This document shows positions 16,962 to 25,593 of a DNA stretch of 64,000 nt, piece by piece (position 1 is the first letter of the stretch; each line of letters opens with the position of its first letter). The notes beneath the pieces were generated by a model. That model was not told where the DNA came from. It ran no database searches and saw nothing but the letters and a program-made list of their open reading frames with translations. The DNA is from Rubrivirga marina (GTDB lineage: Bacteria > Bacteroidota > Rhodothermia > Rhodothermales > Rubricoccaceae), in contig NZ_MQWD01000001.1 of the NCBI RefSeq assembly GCF_002283365.1, positions 1,683,154 to 1,747,153 on the forward strand, in the 5' to 3' direction. Both the position numbers and the translations under genes were made by a program.

Positions 16962-17501
16962 ATGCGCGCGTTCCCTCTCCTGTTCCTGATGGCGGCCGCC
17001 GCCGTCGCCCAGCCCGCCAGCCTCGACCGGCAGATCGCCATCCTCGACCGCGAGATCGCCCGCCTCAACGCGGAGCTGGCCACGATCCAGACCGACCTCT
17101 CGCACGTCCGGGCCGACGAGCGCGACCTCGACGCCGACCGCGAGGCGTTCCAGGACGCCATCCGCGACTTCGAGGCGGACCGGCGGCGCTACCAGATCGA
17201 GGCCGGCCGCGTCGAGGCCATGTACGAGGACCTCCTCCGCTACGGCGGCGACGCCCGGGCCCGTCGGGCTTACGACGACGCTCGGTACGCCCTCCTCGAC
17301 GAGGCCAAGCGCCTGGAGGGCGAGGCCCGGATGCTCGACGAGTGGAACGCCGACCTCAACGCGGGCTACCGCGACCACGCCGGCCGCGTCCGCGAGTCGG
17401 CCGGGTGGGGGCAGCAGCTCGCCGAGCGGCGGTCCGACCTCCGTTACGAGCGCGAGACCCTCGCGGCGCGCCGCGCCCGCTTGGCGGCGCGGGGCCGCTG
17501 A
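16962..17501 (+). CDS. Secreted coiled-coil protein
   Basis: 179 residues. Signal peptide MRAFPLLFLMAAAAVAQ. The remainder is almost wholly predicted helix, with heptad-like Leu/Ile/Ala spacing (LDRQIAILDREIARLNAEL) and many Asp, Glu and Arg. No enzyme motif. Probably a periplasmic structural or adaptor protein; no family recognised. It follows the metalloprotease on the same strand, with a palindrome between them. Confidence 0.7.
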   Translation: MRAFPLLFLMAAAAVAQPASLDRQIAILDREIARLNAELATIQTDLSHVRADERDLDADREAFQDAIRDFEADRRRYQIEAGRVEAMYEDLLRYGGDARARRAYDDARYALLDEAKRLEGEARMLDEWNADLNAGYRDHAGRVRESAGWGQQLAERRSDLRYERETLAARRARLAARGR

Positions 17502-17546
17502 TCCATCGGGCGGGGGCGACTCGCCGAGTCGCCCCCACGGTCCGGT

Positions 17547-18860
17547 TCATTCCGGCCGTGCCGGCAGCGGGACGAACTGGCCCTCGCGCTTGACCACGCG
17601 GCCGTCCTTCATCACGAAGGCCACGTCGAGCATCGCCGCGGCGCTCTGGAGCGGGTCGCCGGAGACGGCCACGAGGTCGGCCGTGCACCCGGCCGCGAGG
17701 CAGCCGAGGCGGCCCTCCTGGTCCAGCAGGTCGGCCGCGTTGACCGTCGCGAACCGGAGGGCGTCCATGAACGGCACGCCGACCTCTTCCATGTAGACGA
17801 ACTCACGGGCGTTCCGGCCGTGGCGGAAGACGCCGGCGTCGGTCCCGAACGCGATCGGCACGCCGGCCTCGTAGGCGCGGCGGAACGTGTCCTGGATCCG
17901 CGGCCCGACCTCGAGCGACTTCCGCGTGACGACCGGCGTGTAGTACCCCTCGATCCGCGCCGAGTCGGCGACGGACTTGCCGGCGGTGATGGTCGGGACG
18001 AGGTAGACGCCGGCCTCGCGCATCATCCGCATCGTCTCGTCGGACATGTAGGTGCCGTGCTCGATGGACGAGACGCCGGCGCGGACGGCCCGCTGCATCC
18101 CCTCGTCGCCGTGGGCGTGGGCCGCGACCGTGAGCCCACGTTCGCGCGCGGTCGCGACGATGGCCCGCATCTCGTCCTCTCCGAAGTGCGCGCCCGAGCC
18201 GTCGCCCTGGAGCGAGAGCACGCCGCCGGTGGCGGTGAACTTGATGAGGTCGGACCCGCGGCGGATCGCGATGCGGACGCCCTCCCGCGCCGACTCGGGT
18301 CCCGAGACCACGCCGCGCGTCTCGTCCGGGACGCCGACGATGTCCTCCCGGTACGAGTTGGTCGGGTCGGCGTGGCCGCCCGGGATCGAGAGGCTCTTGC
18401 CGGCGACGAACATCCGCGGGCCGTCGAGGTCCCCGTGGTTGATGGCATCGCGGAGCGCGTAGTCGGCCCCCTCGCTGCCGCCGACGTCGCGGACGGTCGT
18501 GAACCCGGCCATCAACGTGGAGCGGGCGTACTGCGTCGCCTGGAGGACGCGGTCGGCCGCCGTCAGCCGGAAGGCGTCGATGTAGCCGTCCTTCCGGCTC
18601 TCGCCCGTCAGGTGCGTGTGGCTGTCGATGAGGCCCGGCATGCACGTCGCGTCGCGGAGGTCGACCGCCTCGGTGCCTGGTTCGGTGTACCCGGCGACGA
18701 CCTCGCGCACGACGCCGTCCTCGATCACGACGGTCCGTTCAGACATCGGCTCCATCGAGGTCGCGGGGTCGAGGAGCGTGCCGCAGTGGACGACGGTCCG
18801 CTGGGCGAGGGCGGGGGCGCTGGCGGCGAGGGCGGCCAGCAGGACGAGGGCGAGGCGCAT
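17547..18860 (-). CDS. Secreted metal-dependent amidohydrolase (imidazolonepropionase/prolidase-like)
   Basis: 437 residues from the ATG at 18860, where a signal peptide starts (MRLALVLLAALAASAPALAQ). Metal-binding motifs in order: DSHTHL (HxH), LIKFTATGG with the candidate carboxylated Lys, VAAHAHG, SIEHGTYM and FGTDAGVFRHG. This is the layout of the secreted amidohydrolases that include Xaa-Pro and Xaa-Lys dipeptidases. The substrate is likely a dipeptide or cyclic amide, not resolvable here. A TAGACT promoter element lies 23 nt upstream. Confidence 0.9.
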   Translation of the reverse strand: MRLALVLLAALAASAPALAQRTVVHCGTLLDPATSMEPMSERTVVIEDGVVREVVAGYTEPGTEAVDLRDATCMPGLIDSHTHLTGESRKDGYIDAFRLTAADRVLQATQYARSTLMAGFTTVRDVGGSEGADYALRDAINHGDLDGPRMFVAGKSLSIPGGHADPTNSYREDIVGVPDETRGVVSGPESAREGVRIAIRRGSDLIKFTATGGVLSLQGDGSGAHFGEDEMRAIVATARERGLTVAAHAHGDEGMQRAVRAGVSSIEHGTYMSDETMRMMREAGVYLVPTITAGKSVADSARIEGYYTPVVTRKSLEVGPRIQDTFRRAYEAGVPIAFGTDAGVFRHGRNAREFVYMEEVGVPFMDALRFATVNAADLLDQEGRLGCLAAGCTADLVAVSGDPLQSAAAMLDVAFVMKDGRVVKREGQFVPLPARPE

Positions 18861-18883
18861 GGGCGGGGTGGGGGAGGGCCCGG

Positions 18884-18889
18884 AGTCTA
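18884..18889 (-). promoter_or_regulatory. TAGACT element upstream of the amidohydrolase
   Basis: GGTAGACTCCGG on the minus strand, 23 nt before the start. One of several TAGACT sites at this spacing in the window. Confidence 0.4.
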
Positions 18890-18908
18890 CCACTGACCCT
18901 CGCCCTCT

Positions 18909-18928
18909 CCGCCTCGGCACCGAGGTGG
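18909..18928. repeat. GC palindrome family, copy with one mismatch
   Basis: CCGCCTCGG-CA-CCGAGGTGG, between the amidohydrolase start and the end of the sensor kinase. It lies 29 nt after the kinase stop (minus strand). Confidence 0.6.
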
Positions 18929-18956
18929 GCCCAGTCAGGAGGCCTGCGTTCGTCGC

Positions 18957-21900
18957 TTACGCGCCCACCACTTCCGCAGGGGTGCGGTCGGCCACCGGCG
19001 CCTTGGCGCCGAGCGCCGTCTCGACGGTGCCCGGGATCGTGACGCGGAACGTGGTCCCGACGCCGACCTCGCTCTCGACGTCGATCTCGCCGCCCATCAG
19101 GTCCACGAGCCGGCGGGTGATCGCGAGCCCGAGCCCGTTCCCTTCGGCGGCTCGGCCGTACCCCGTCGAGGCCTGCTCGAAGTCGTCGAACAGCCGGGGG
19201 AGGAATGCCGGGTCGATTCCGCGCCCGGTGTCGCGGACGCTGACCTGCAGGTCCACCCCGACGCCGTCGACCGACACGGTGACGGCGCCCGTGCTGGTGA
19301 ACTTGATGGCGTTCCCGATCAGGTTCGTCAGGATCCGGACGAACGCGTCCGGGTCGAGCCGGGCCGCCACGGCGAGTCCTGACGGCACAACGGCCAGCGC
19401 GAGTCCCTTCCGCGCGGCGAGGGGCTCGAGCTCGTTAGCCACTTGCCGGGCGAGCGCCGCGGCGTCGGTCGAGACCGGGTGGAGGACCGTGCGCCCGGCA
19501 CGGAGCTGGGCGATCTCTAGGAGGGCGTTGACGGTAGAGAGGAGCCGGTGCCCCCCGCTCAGGACGTGGCGGGCCAGCGACCGGACCTTCGGGTCGTCGT
19601 TCTCCACGAGCATCTCCGAGAACCCGAGGATGGCCGTCAGCGGCGTCCGCAACTCGTGGCTCGTGTTGGCGAGCATGTCGTCCTTGAGCTTGTCGACCCG
19701 GCGGAGCTCGGCGTTGAGCCGGTCGAGTTCGTCCGCCCGGACGCGCTCGGCATCGGCCCGCCGGCGCTGGTGCCGGCTCGCGACGTGGGCCACGCCGCCG
19801 ATGATGCCGAGGACGCCGACCGCGTACAACAGCCGGGCCCAGGGCGTGAGGTACCAGGGTGCTGGGATCGTCAGCCCGATCGAAGCAGGGCCGGTTGGGA
19901 CCCCCTGTGCTGTCCGGCCCTCGACGCGGAACACGTACTCCCCGGGGGGCAGGTTCGTGTAATCGCGGTACCGCTCGCGGCTCCACCTGCTCCGGGCCAC
20001 GTCATGGCCGATGAGTTGGGTCCGATACTCCGTCTCCTCGGAGTTGTTGTAGGCCGCGGCGACAAACTGGAGCCGCAACGACCGGCCATACGGAACGGCG
20101 ACGGCGTCGGCCAGGGGGACGGGCTCGCCATTCGCGGTGACGGAGCGGACGAGGGTGGGGACGAGGGCTTCGTACCGATCGTGCGCGCTGGCTTCCAGGC
20201 GATACAGGTCTCCGCCTGCGGCCACCCAGATGGTCCCGCCGCTGTCGGCTTCGATTGCTGTGACGTCCGGAAGGTGTCGGAGTGGGGCCGGCGTCACGTC
20301 GGCCCATTCGTCTCCGTGTTGGACGAGCGCTCGGACCTGGTGGCGACCGGCGACCCACAGGCGGCCCACTGAGTCCGTCAGCATCGTGATCCCGTCTGAA
20401 ACGCTACCTACAACGGGCGCTACCAACTCGACGGCGGCGGTGTCTCGGACGACCTCGACGCCCCCATGGTTGGACGTGACGCGGTAGAGGTCGTCGCGGG
20501 TCACCAAGACCAGCGCGTCCCCTGTCATCGCCACGAAGCTGAGATCCTCTGGGACGCCCTGTACTGGGCCGTACATCCGGACGACGTCTGCGCCCGGCTC
20601 CACATACGCTAGTCCCCCTCCCCACTCGGCGACCCAGGCGCCGCCGCTCTCGTCTGCCAAGATGGAGCGTACCTCTCCCTCGGTCTCAGGAAGGTGGCGG
20701 ACCCGCTCCCAGCCTCTCCTGCCCTCGCGAAACACATCGACTCCCGAGGCGAGTCCTACGTAGACGTCGCGGCCCACCTGGGCCATCGTGTACGTGCGAG
20801 CGTCCGTGATTTGGCGAGCGTCGGTGCCGCGGACTTCGAAGAGCCCGTTCGTGCTGGCTACGAGCAGGCCAGAGGGTGTGGACAGAAGGCTCCACGATTG
20901 GCCGATATCCCGGCCATCGAACGCGATGGGCTCGAAGCGGGCGGGCGCTTGAGGCGAGTCCGGAGCGAGACGATAGAGTCCGCGGTCTGTAGCGACGTAG
21001 AGACGGCTACCGTGACGCTCCATGTCGAAGGTGACGCCGAAGAGGCCCGAGTCCTCGTCGAACACGGAAAAGGGGCTCGCCACGTCTGCGCGGACGATGC
21101 CTTCCGCCAGCGCGAGCCAGAGGCCGCCTTGGGAGTCGAGGGCGCAGCCGAGTACTAGGTCGTCCGCCGTCAGGCCGATCGATTCGGACAGGCGGTCTAC
21201 AAGTTGCCCGTCCGGCGCCACGACGAGAGCCCCGCCACCGAGGGTCGTGATCGCGAGCAAGTGCCCCGCCCCCTCGTTCGTACCCAGCGCGCACCCGTGG
21301 TAGGCCCGCGATCTGCGGAGCGTGGCGGAGGCAGCCGAGGGAACGAGAGATGGAGCCGCTGCGGCTGGGTCGAGACGGTAGAGATCGCTATCCGTTACCG
21401 CGAGGAGGGGGCCTCCAGGGCGGTCGTCAAGATCGAAAAGGGCGCGTATGGGAAGGTCTGCAAACGTGTCGCCATGTGGGCCGAGAGTGAGCTCGTCGCC
21501 CTGGAGACGCAGCAGGCCCGTCCCTTCGAGCCGCACGTAGATCTGGCCGGCGGCCTCGAATGCCTTGTGGAAGCGATGTCCTTCAGCCACTCGGACGGCA
21601 TGCACGGGCCGGCCGCTTCGAATTCGTATGAGCGAATCGAACGTTTGAAACACCACGCCGTCGGAGTCCACGACCGCTTCCCACACCGTCGCTCCCTCCA
21701 GCATGTCTGAGCCGACCGTTTCTCGATAGCTCAGTTGCCCGGTGGAGTCAGGAGCCAGGAGCCCTGCGGTGCCTTCTCCGCCAACGTATACGACCCCGTC
21801 TGGACCGACGGCCAGCGTCCTGGCTCGGGAGCCCGGGACCTCAATGAGGCGCCACGTTGCTCCATCGTATTCCAGGACTCCGTCCGAGTTGGCGACATAG

Positions 21901-22169
21901 ACGAGGCCCGATTGTGCCTGGGCCAGATCGTAGGACTGGCGGTGGCCCCCATGCTCGAGCGGACCAAATCGGTCTACAAAGACAGGCCGGCCTCGCTCCT
22001 CGCCTGGTAGCACCGCAGGGACCAGAGGGGGTGTCGCAGCCTCGATACCGCCGCCGTGACGTGGCGGGGTGGGGCGCTCTCGAGGCTGGACGCTGCCGGC
22101 TACAACAGCGGCCCCGACGGCAACGATGCCGGCGGCTAGTAGGACCCGCGATGGAGAACGAGACGCCAT
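18957..22169 (-). CDS. Propeller/Y_Y_Y sensor histidine kinase without receiver domain
   Basis: 1070 residues. An N-terminal helix anchors a large periplasmic region of about 700 residues built of two-component-regulator propeller repeats. It is followed by a Y_Y_Y domain (YGRSLRLQFVAAAYNNSEE to EYVFRVEGRTAQG) and one transmembrane helix (WARLLYAVGVLGIIGGVAHV). The HisKA H-box is NTSHELRTPLTAILGFSEML. The HATPase has N-box NLIGNAIKFT, G1 DTGRGID and G2 GNGLGLAITRRLVDLMGG. It ends after the ATPase: no receiver or AraC domain, unlike many hybrid sensors of this type in Bacteroidota. No response-regulator gene adjoins it. G+C is visibly lower in the propeller half than in neighbouring genes. Confidence 0.93.
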   Translation of the reverse strand: MASRSPSRVLLAAGIVAVGAAVVAGSVQPRERPTPPRHGGGIEAATPPLVPAVLPGEERGRPVFVDRFGPLEHGGHRQSYDLAQAQSGLVYVANSDGVLEYDGATWRLIEVPGSRARTLAVGPDGVVYVGGEGTAGLLAPDSTGQLSYRETVGSDMLEGATVWEAVVDSDGVVFQTFDSLIRIRSGRPVHAVRVAEGHRFHKAFEAAGQIYVRLEGTGLLRLQGDELTLGPHGDTFADLPIRALFDLDDRPGGPLLAVTDSDLYRLDPAAAAPSLVPSAASATLRRSRAYHGCALGTNEGAGHLLAITTLGGGALVVAPDGQLVDRLSESIGLTADDLVLGCALDSQGGLWLALAEGIVRADVASPFSVFDEDSGLFGVTFDMERHGSRLYVATDRGLYRLAPDSPQAPARFEPIAFDGRDIGQSWSLLSTPSGLLVASTNGLFEVRGTDARQITDARTYTMAQVGRDVYVGLASGVDVFREGRRGWERVRHLPETEGEVRSILADESGGAWVAEWGGGLAYVEPGADVVRMYGPVQGVPEDLSFVAMTGDALVLVTRDDLYRVTSNHGGVEVVRDTAAVELVAPVVGSVSDGITMLTDSVGRLWVAGRHQVRALVQHGDEWADVTPAPLRHLPDVTAIEADSGGTIWVAAGGDLYRLEASAHDRYEALVPTLVRSVTANGEPVPLADAVAVPYGRSLRLQFVAAAYNNSEETEYRTQLIGHDVARSRWSRERYRDYTNLPPGEYVFRVEGRTAQGVPTGPASIGLTIPAPWYLTPWARLLYAVGVLGIIGGVAHVASRHQRRRADAERVRADELDRLNAELRRVDKLKDDMLANTSHELRTPLTAILGFSEMLVENDDPKVRSLARHVLSGGHRLLSTVNALLEIAQLRAGRTVLHPVSTDAAALARQVANELEPLAARKGLALAVVPSGLAVAARLDPDAFVRILTNLIGNAIKFTSTGAVTVSVDGVGVDLQVSVRDTGRGIDPAFLPRLFDDFEQASTGYGRAAEGNGLGLAITRRLVDLMGGEIDVESEVGVGTTFRVTIPGTVETALGAKAPVADRTPAEVVGA

Positions 22170-22195
22170 GTATACGGTATCGGCGTAACGGTGGT

Positions 22196-22244
22196 AGTCT
22201 ATATTGCCGATCTTGGGATCTCTAGAGTTACGTGATGACGTGAT
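22196..22244. promoter_or_regulatory. Divergent regulatory region: TAGACT element and ACGTGAT direct repeat
   Basis: TAGACT (22201-22196, minus) lies 26 nt before the kinase ATG. Two direct copies of ACGTGAT (22230-22236, 22238-22244) have an 8-nt period and could bind a regulator serving the kinase and the small ORF on the other side. This is the most AT-rich intergenic stretch in the window. Confidence 0.4.
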
Positions 22245-22288
22245 ATCTGGAACCCCCGGGCACTTTCTCTCACTCTCCCTCTTGCACC

Positions 22289-22375
22289 ATGGACTTCCTC
22301 ATGGCCCTCTTTTCCTTCTTCACTGGCGGCGGTGGCGGCGGCTCGAACCGTCCCAATGGCGATATCCTCGACTAA
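22289..22375 (+). CDS. 28-residue ORF with hydrophobic N-terminus and poly-Gly stretch
   Basis: ATG at 22289 to TAA at 22375. The peptide starts MDFLMALFSFFTGGGGGGSN and ends RPNGDILD. It has a short hydrophobic segment, six glycines and a polar tail. It lies in a divergent intergenic region and is followed 21 nt later by a strong hairpin, so it occupies its own short transcription unit. Alternatively the transcript is a small RNA and the ORF is fortuitous. No homologue recognised. Confidence 0.45.
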   Translation: MDFLMALFSFFTGGGGGGSNRPNGDILD

Positions 22376-22396
22376 CGCCGAGTCGCCTAGAGTGAC

Positions 22397-22434
22397 AGGG
22401 CGCTGGGTCCTCCGGACGCAGCGCCCTCATTGTT
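22397..22434 (+). terminator. Hairpin terminator of the 28-residue ORF unit
   Basis: Arms AGGGCGCTG (22397-22405) and CAGCGCCCT (22419-22427), extended inward by GTCC/GGAC with a TCC loop, then CATTGTTG. Strong stem with a weak T-tract. Confidence 0.6.
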
Positions 22435-22463
22435 GAGAGGTCGGCGAGCTGCCCACGGAGGCG

Positions 22464-23534
22464 TCACGCCGCGCGCTCGGCGGGTTGGGGGAGGCGCGCC
22501 TTCCGCGGGAGCTTGGCCGGGATCGCCGCCGGCTTCACGGCGCGCGCGACGGGCACCGCCGTCTCCACGTCGTCGGGGCTCCAGTTGAGGAGGACCTCCA
22601 GCACGCCGTCCTTATCCTGGTGCTCCATCAGGAGCGCGCGGAGCTGGCTGGCGCCGCGGTGGCCTTTGAAGTAGCCGCCGTACATCCGCCGCATCTCGAG
22701 GACGCCCTTCCGCTCCCCGAGCCACGCGCACTTCAGCGTGAGGTGCTCGGCCACGACCGCGACGCGTTCCTCCCACGACGGCGGGTCCGGGACCTCGCCG
22801 TGCTCGAGCAAGGCCCGGGCGTCGCGGAAGATCCACGGGTTGCCGATCGCCCCGCGCCCGATCATCACGCCGTCACAGCCGGTCTCGTCGAACATGTCGC
22901 GGACGCGCTCGGGCGTAGTCGCGTCGCCGTTGCCGATGAACGGGATGTCGCGGAGGGCCGCCTTGATCTTGGGGAACCACTCCCAACGAGCGTCTCCGCG
23001 GTACATCTGCGCCCGCGTCCGCCCGTGGACCGCGAGGGCCGCGATGCCGACGCCCTCCAGCATCCGCGCGACCTCTTCGATGCGGATCGACTCGTCGTTC
23101 CAGCCGAGCCGCGTCTTGACCGTCACGGGCCGCGTCGCCTCCTGGACGACGGCGGCCGTGATGGCCTCCATCTTTTCGAGATTGCGGAGGATGCCGGCCC
23201 CGCCGTCTTTGCAGACGACCTTTTTGACGGGGCACCCGAAGTTGATGTCGATGAGGTCGGGCTCCTGGGCGTCGGCGATCCGGGCCGCCTCGCGGACCTG
23301 GTCGACCTCGCCGCCGAAGATCTGGATGCCGACCGGGCGCTCCTCCTCGTAGAACTCGAGCTTCTGGACGGATCCCTCGGCGCCGTACGTCAGCCCGCCG
23401 GACGAGATGAACTCGGTGTACAGCATGTCCGCCCCATACCGCTTGCAGATGATGCGGAAGGGGGGGTCCGAGACGTCCTCCATCGGGGCGAGGAGGAGCG
23501 GGCGGTCGCCGAGGTCGATCGTGCCGATGCGCAT
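22464..23534 (-). CDS. dusB: tRNA-dihydrouridine synthase (DusB type)
   Basis: 356 residues. FMN-dependent reduction of uridine in the tRNA D-loop. The N-terminal TIM barrel starts LLLAPMEDVSDPPFR; the catalytic Cys101 is in DINFGCPVKKVV; FMN-phosphate motifs are VHGRTR and IPFIGNGDATTPE with GVMIGRGAIGNPWIF. The C-terminal helical domain contains YGGYFKGHRGASQLR, typical of DusB. A TAGGTTGC element lies only 5 nt before the ATG, so the mRNA may be leaderless. Confidence 0.95.
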   Translation of the reverse strand: MRIGTIDLGDRPLLLAPMEDVSDPPFRIICKRYGADMLYTEFISSGGLTYGAEGSVQKLEFYEEERPVGIQIFGGEVDQVREAARIADAQEPDLIDINFGCPVKKVVCKDGGAGILRNLEKMEAITAAVVQEATRPVTVKTRLGWNDESIRIEEVARMLEGVGIAALAVHGRTRAQMYRGDARWEWFPKIKAALRDIPFIGNGDATTPERVRDMFDETGCDGVMIGRGAIGNPWIFRDARALLEHGEVPDPPSWEERVAVVAEHLTLKCAWLGERKGVLEMRRMYGGYFKGHRGASQLRALLMEHQDKDGVLEVLLNWSPDDVETAVPVARAVKPAAIPAKLPRKARLPQPAERAA

Positions 23535-23715
23535 GGGGGCAACCTACGGGGGCCGCTCCGTCGCGGTTTGTCAGGATTCGCGGGTTTCGGCACGATGGCT
23601 GCGGACCCGACTTCCTTCCCGTCCCCCGACTCCGCCCGCCTCGGTGCTTCTGCGGCACGCCGCGCAACACTCGCAATCCCGGGGCCGTAGTGCGCCCGAT
23701 TCCCTCCCGAACAAC

Positions 23716-23958
23716 ATGACGCTCGTCCTCGCTGCGACCCTCGCGGCCACCCTCGCGGGCCTCGCCAAGACGCTCTTGCTGGCCCTCATCGCGGTCCTCA
23801 ACGCGGTCCTGGCGCTGCTCGCTGCCCTGGCGACGTGGAAGACCTACCTCGCCCTCGGCACGAAGGTCCTCCTCATCGCCCTGTTCTGCGTCCCCGTCGT
23901 GGGCCTGCTGGTCTTCCTCGTGTGGGGCCAGCGTGTCGTCCGCGACAATCAGCGCTAG
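23716..23958 (+). CDS. Small two-helix membrane protein
   Basis: 80 residues with two hydrophobic spans (about 5-38 and 45-72) and a basic C-terminus (GQRVVRDNQR). The second span (TKVLLIALFCVPVVGLLVFLVWG) resembles the PLDc_N membrane domain, which also occurs in the next gene. Function unknown. Probably co-transcribed with the gene at 24001 (42 nt gap). Confidence 0.6.
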   Translation: MTLVLAATLAATLAGLAKTLLLALIAVLNAVLALLAALATWKTYLALGTKVLLIALFCVPVVGLLVFLVWGQRVVRDNQR

Positions 23959-24000
23959 GTCGGCGCCCCCTCGGCCCTCCTCGCTCTTCCCCCCGCCCCC

Positions 24001-24273
24001 ATGGCCCGTCTCCGATCCATCCCCGTCCTCGCTCTCGGCGCCCTCGTGCTGCTGCTCACCGGGTGCGGCAGCGGCGACAACGCCCTCAACCTCCTGTTCA
24101 GCGGCTACGGCGGCGTCTGCTGGCTGATCCACGCGGTCCTGATCGTGGTCGCCTTCGTCAAGATCGCCAACAGCCGCGCCGACACGGGCTCGAAGCTGCT
24201 CTGGGCCGCCATCGTGTTCTTCTTCCCCCTCGTCGGCCTGATCGCCTGGTGGATCTGGGGCCCGAAGGAGTAG
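24001..24273 (+). CDS. PLDc_N-domain lipoprotein/membrane protein
   Basis: 90 residues. A lipobox (LVLLLTGC) ends the signal. The remainder has two hydrophobic spans; the second (GSKLLWAAIVFFFPLVGLIAWWIWGP) is a good match to the phospholipase-D-nuclease N-terminal domain, a membrane module found alone in many small bacterial proteins. No catalytic residues. Followed by a hairpin terminator. Confidence 0.7.
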   Translation: MARLRSIPVLALGALVLLLTGCGSGDNALNLLFSGYGGVCWLIHAVLIVVAFVKIANSRADTGSKLLWAAIVFFFPLVGLIAWWIWGPKE

Positions 24274-24293
24274 CCCTGCAAGACTGCACGCAT

Positions 24294-24335
24294 GACCGCC
24301 GCGCTGGACTCGCTCCGGCGCGGCGGTCGTCGTTT
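24294..24335 (+). terminator. Terminator after the PLDc_N gene
   Basis: 11-bp perfect arms GACCGCCGCGC (24294-24304) and its complement (24318-24328), then GTCGTTTCG. Confidence 0.65.
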
Positions 24336-24363
24336 CGCCTCGGCGCCAGGGCGGGCCGAGGCG
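24336..24363. repeat. GC palindrome family, long-loop copy before dinB
   Basis: CGCCTCGG (24336-24343) pairs with CCGAGGCG (24356-24363), immediately after the previous terminator. Confidence 0.55.
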
Positions 24364-24419
24364 GGGTGACACGACGCGGGCGGGGGCGTGCCCGAGCCTG
24401 GGAGCGCTCCACCCGGGCG

Positions 24420-24425
24420 TAGACT
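24420..24425 (+). promoter_or_regulatory. TAGACT element upstream of dinB
   Basis: CGTAGACTGCGG, 17 nt before the GTG start of dinB. Confidence 0.4.
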
Positions 24426-24442
24426 GCGGCGCCCCCCGGCCC

Positions 24443-25561
24443 GTGCCCCGCAAGATCCTCCACGTCGACATGGACGCGTTCTACGCGTCGGTCGAGCAGC
24501 GCGACGACCCCGCGCTGCGCGGGCGGCCCGTGGCCGTCGGCGGGACCGGTGGACGGGGCGTGGTGGCCGCCGCCAGCTATGAGGCCCGGCCGTTCGGCGT
24601 CCGCAGCGCCATGCCGATGGCGCACGCGCGGCGGCTGTGCCCCGACCTCGTGATGGTCCGCCCCCGGTTCGACGCGTATAAGGCCGTGAGCGAGGAGGTC
24701 CGGGCCGTGTTCGCGCGCTACACCGACCTCGTCGAGCCGCTTTCACTCGACGAGGCCTACCTCGACGTGAGCGACCCCCTGGAGGGGCCCGCCTCGGGGA
24801 CGCTCATCGCCCAGGCCATCCGCGCCGAGATCCGCGAGACGACGGGGCTGCCGGCGAGCGCGGGCGTCTCGTTCGGGAAGTTCCTCGCCAAGACGGCCTC
24901 CGGGCTCGCCAAGCCCGACGGGCTCCGCGTGATCACGCCAGCGGACGCCCCGGCCGTGATCGCGGCGCTCGCCGTCGAGGACTTCCACGGCGTCGGCCCG
25001 GCGACGGCGCGGCGGCTCCGGGCGCTCGGCATCGAGACCGGCGCCGACCTCCGGGCGCGCTCCGAGGCCGAGCTCCGCGCGGCGCTCGGCAAGACGGGCG
25101 GCTGGCTGGCGCGCGTCGTCCGGTGCGAGGACGACCGGCCGGTCCGTCCCCATCGCGTGCGGAAGTCGGTCGGCGTCGAGCGGACGTTCCGGCGCGACGA
25201 GCGGGGGGCGGAGGCGCTCACGGCCCGCCTCGGTCCGGTCGCGGAGGAACTCGCGCGGCGGCTCGCGCGCCACGGACTGGCGGGCAAGACGGTCACGCTC
25301 AAGCTCAAGAGCGCGGCCTTCGAGATCACGCAGCGGAGCGCGACCCTCCTGGCGCCCGTCGCCACCGAGGCGGACCTCCTCGGCGTCGGCGTGGCGCTCC
25401 TCCACCGGCCCGCGCCGCCGGCCGTGCCGTGCCGTCTCATCGGCCTCACGGTCTCGGGGCTCGTGCCCGCCGAGGCCGGCCGCCAACTGGCGTTCCCGTT
25501 CGCCGTGCCGGACGTGGACGTCGGACCCTGGGCCGCAGACGCTCCGGACGTGGCGGCCTAG
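24443..25561 (+). CDS. dinB: DNA polymerase IV (Y-family)
   Basis: 372 residues from a GTG. Catalytic carboxylates are Asp9 (HVDMDAFYASVE) and Asp103/Glu104 (SLDEAYLD). The steric-gate region FYASVE, the finger motif YEARPFGVRSAMPM and the helix-hairpin-helix FHGVGPATARRLRALGI are all present. The little-finger domain follows (KSVGVERTF, LAGKTVTLKLKSAAFE). Low-fidelity translesion synthesis. The C-terminus LAFPF may contact the beta clamp (QLAFPF is close to the QLxLF consensus). Confidence 0.96.
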   Translation: MPRKILHVDMDAFYASVEQRDDPALRGRPVAVGGTGGRGVVAAASYEARPFGVRSAMPMAHARRLCPDLVMVRPRFDAYKAVSEEVRAVFARYTDLVEPLSLDEAYLDVSDPLEGPASGTLIAQAIRAEIRETTGLPASAGVSFGKFLAKTASGLAKPDGLRVITPADAPAVIAALAVEDFHGVGPATARRLRALGIETGADLRARSEAELRAALGKTGGWLARVVRCEDDRPVRPHRVRKSVGVERTFRRDERGAEALTARLGPVAEELARRLARHGLAGKTVTLKLKSAAFEITQRSATLLAPVATEADLLGVGVALLHRPAPPAVPCRLIGLTVSGLVPAEAGRQLAFPFAVPDVDVGPWAADAPDVAA

Positions 25562-25593
25562 CCGCCCTCGTCGCGCGGCCCGGGCCCCGTGTG

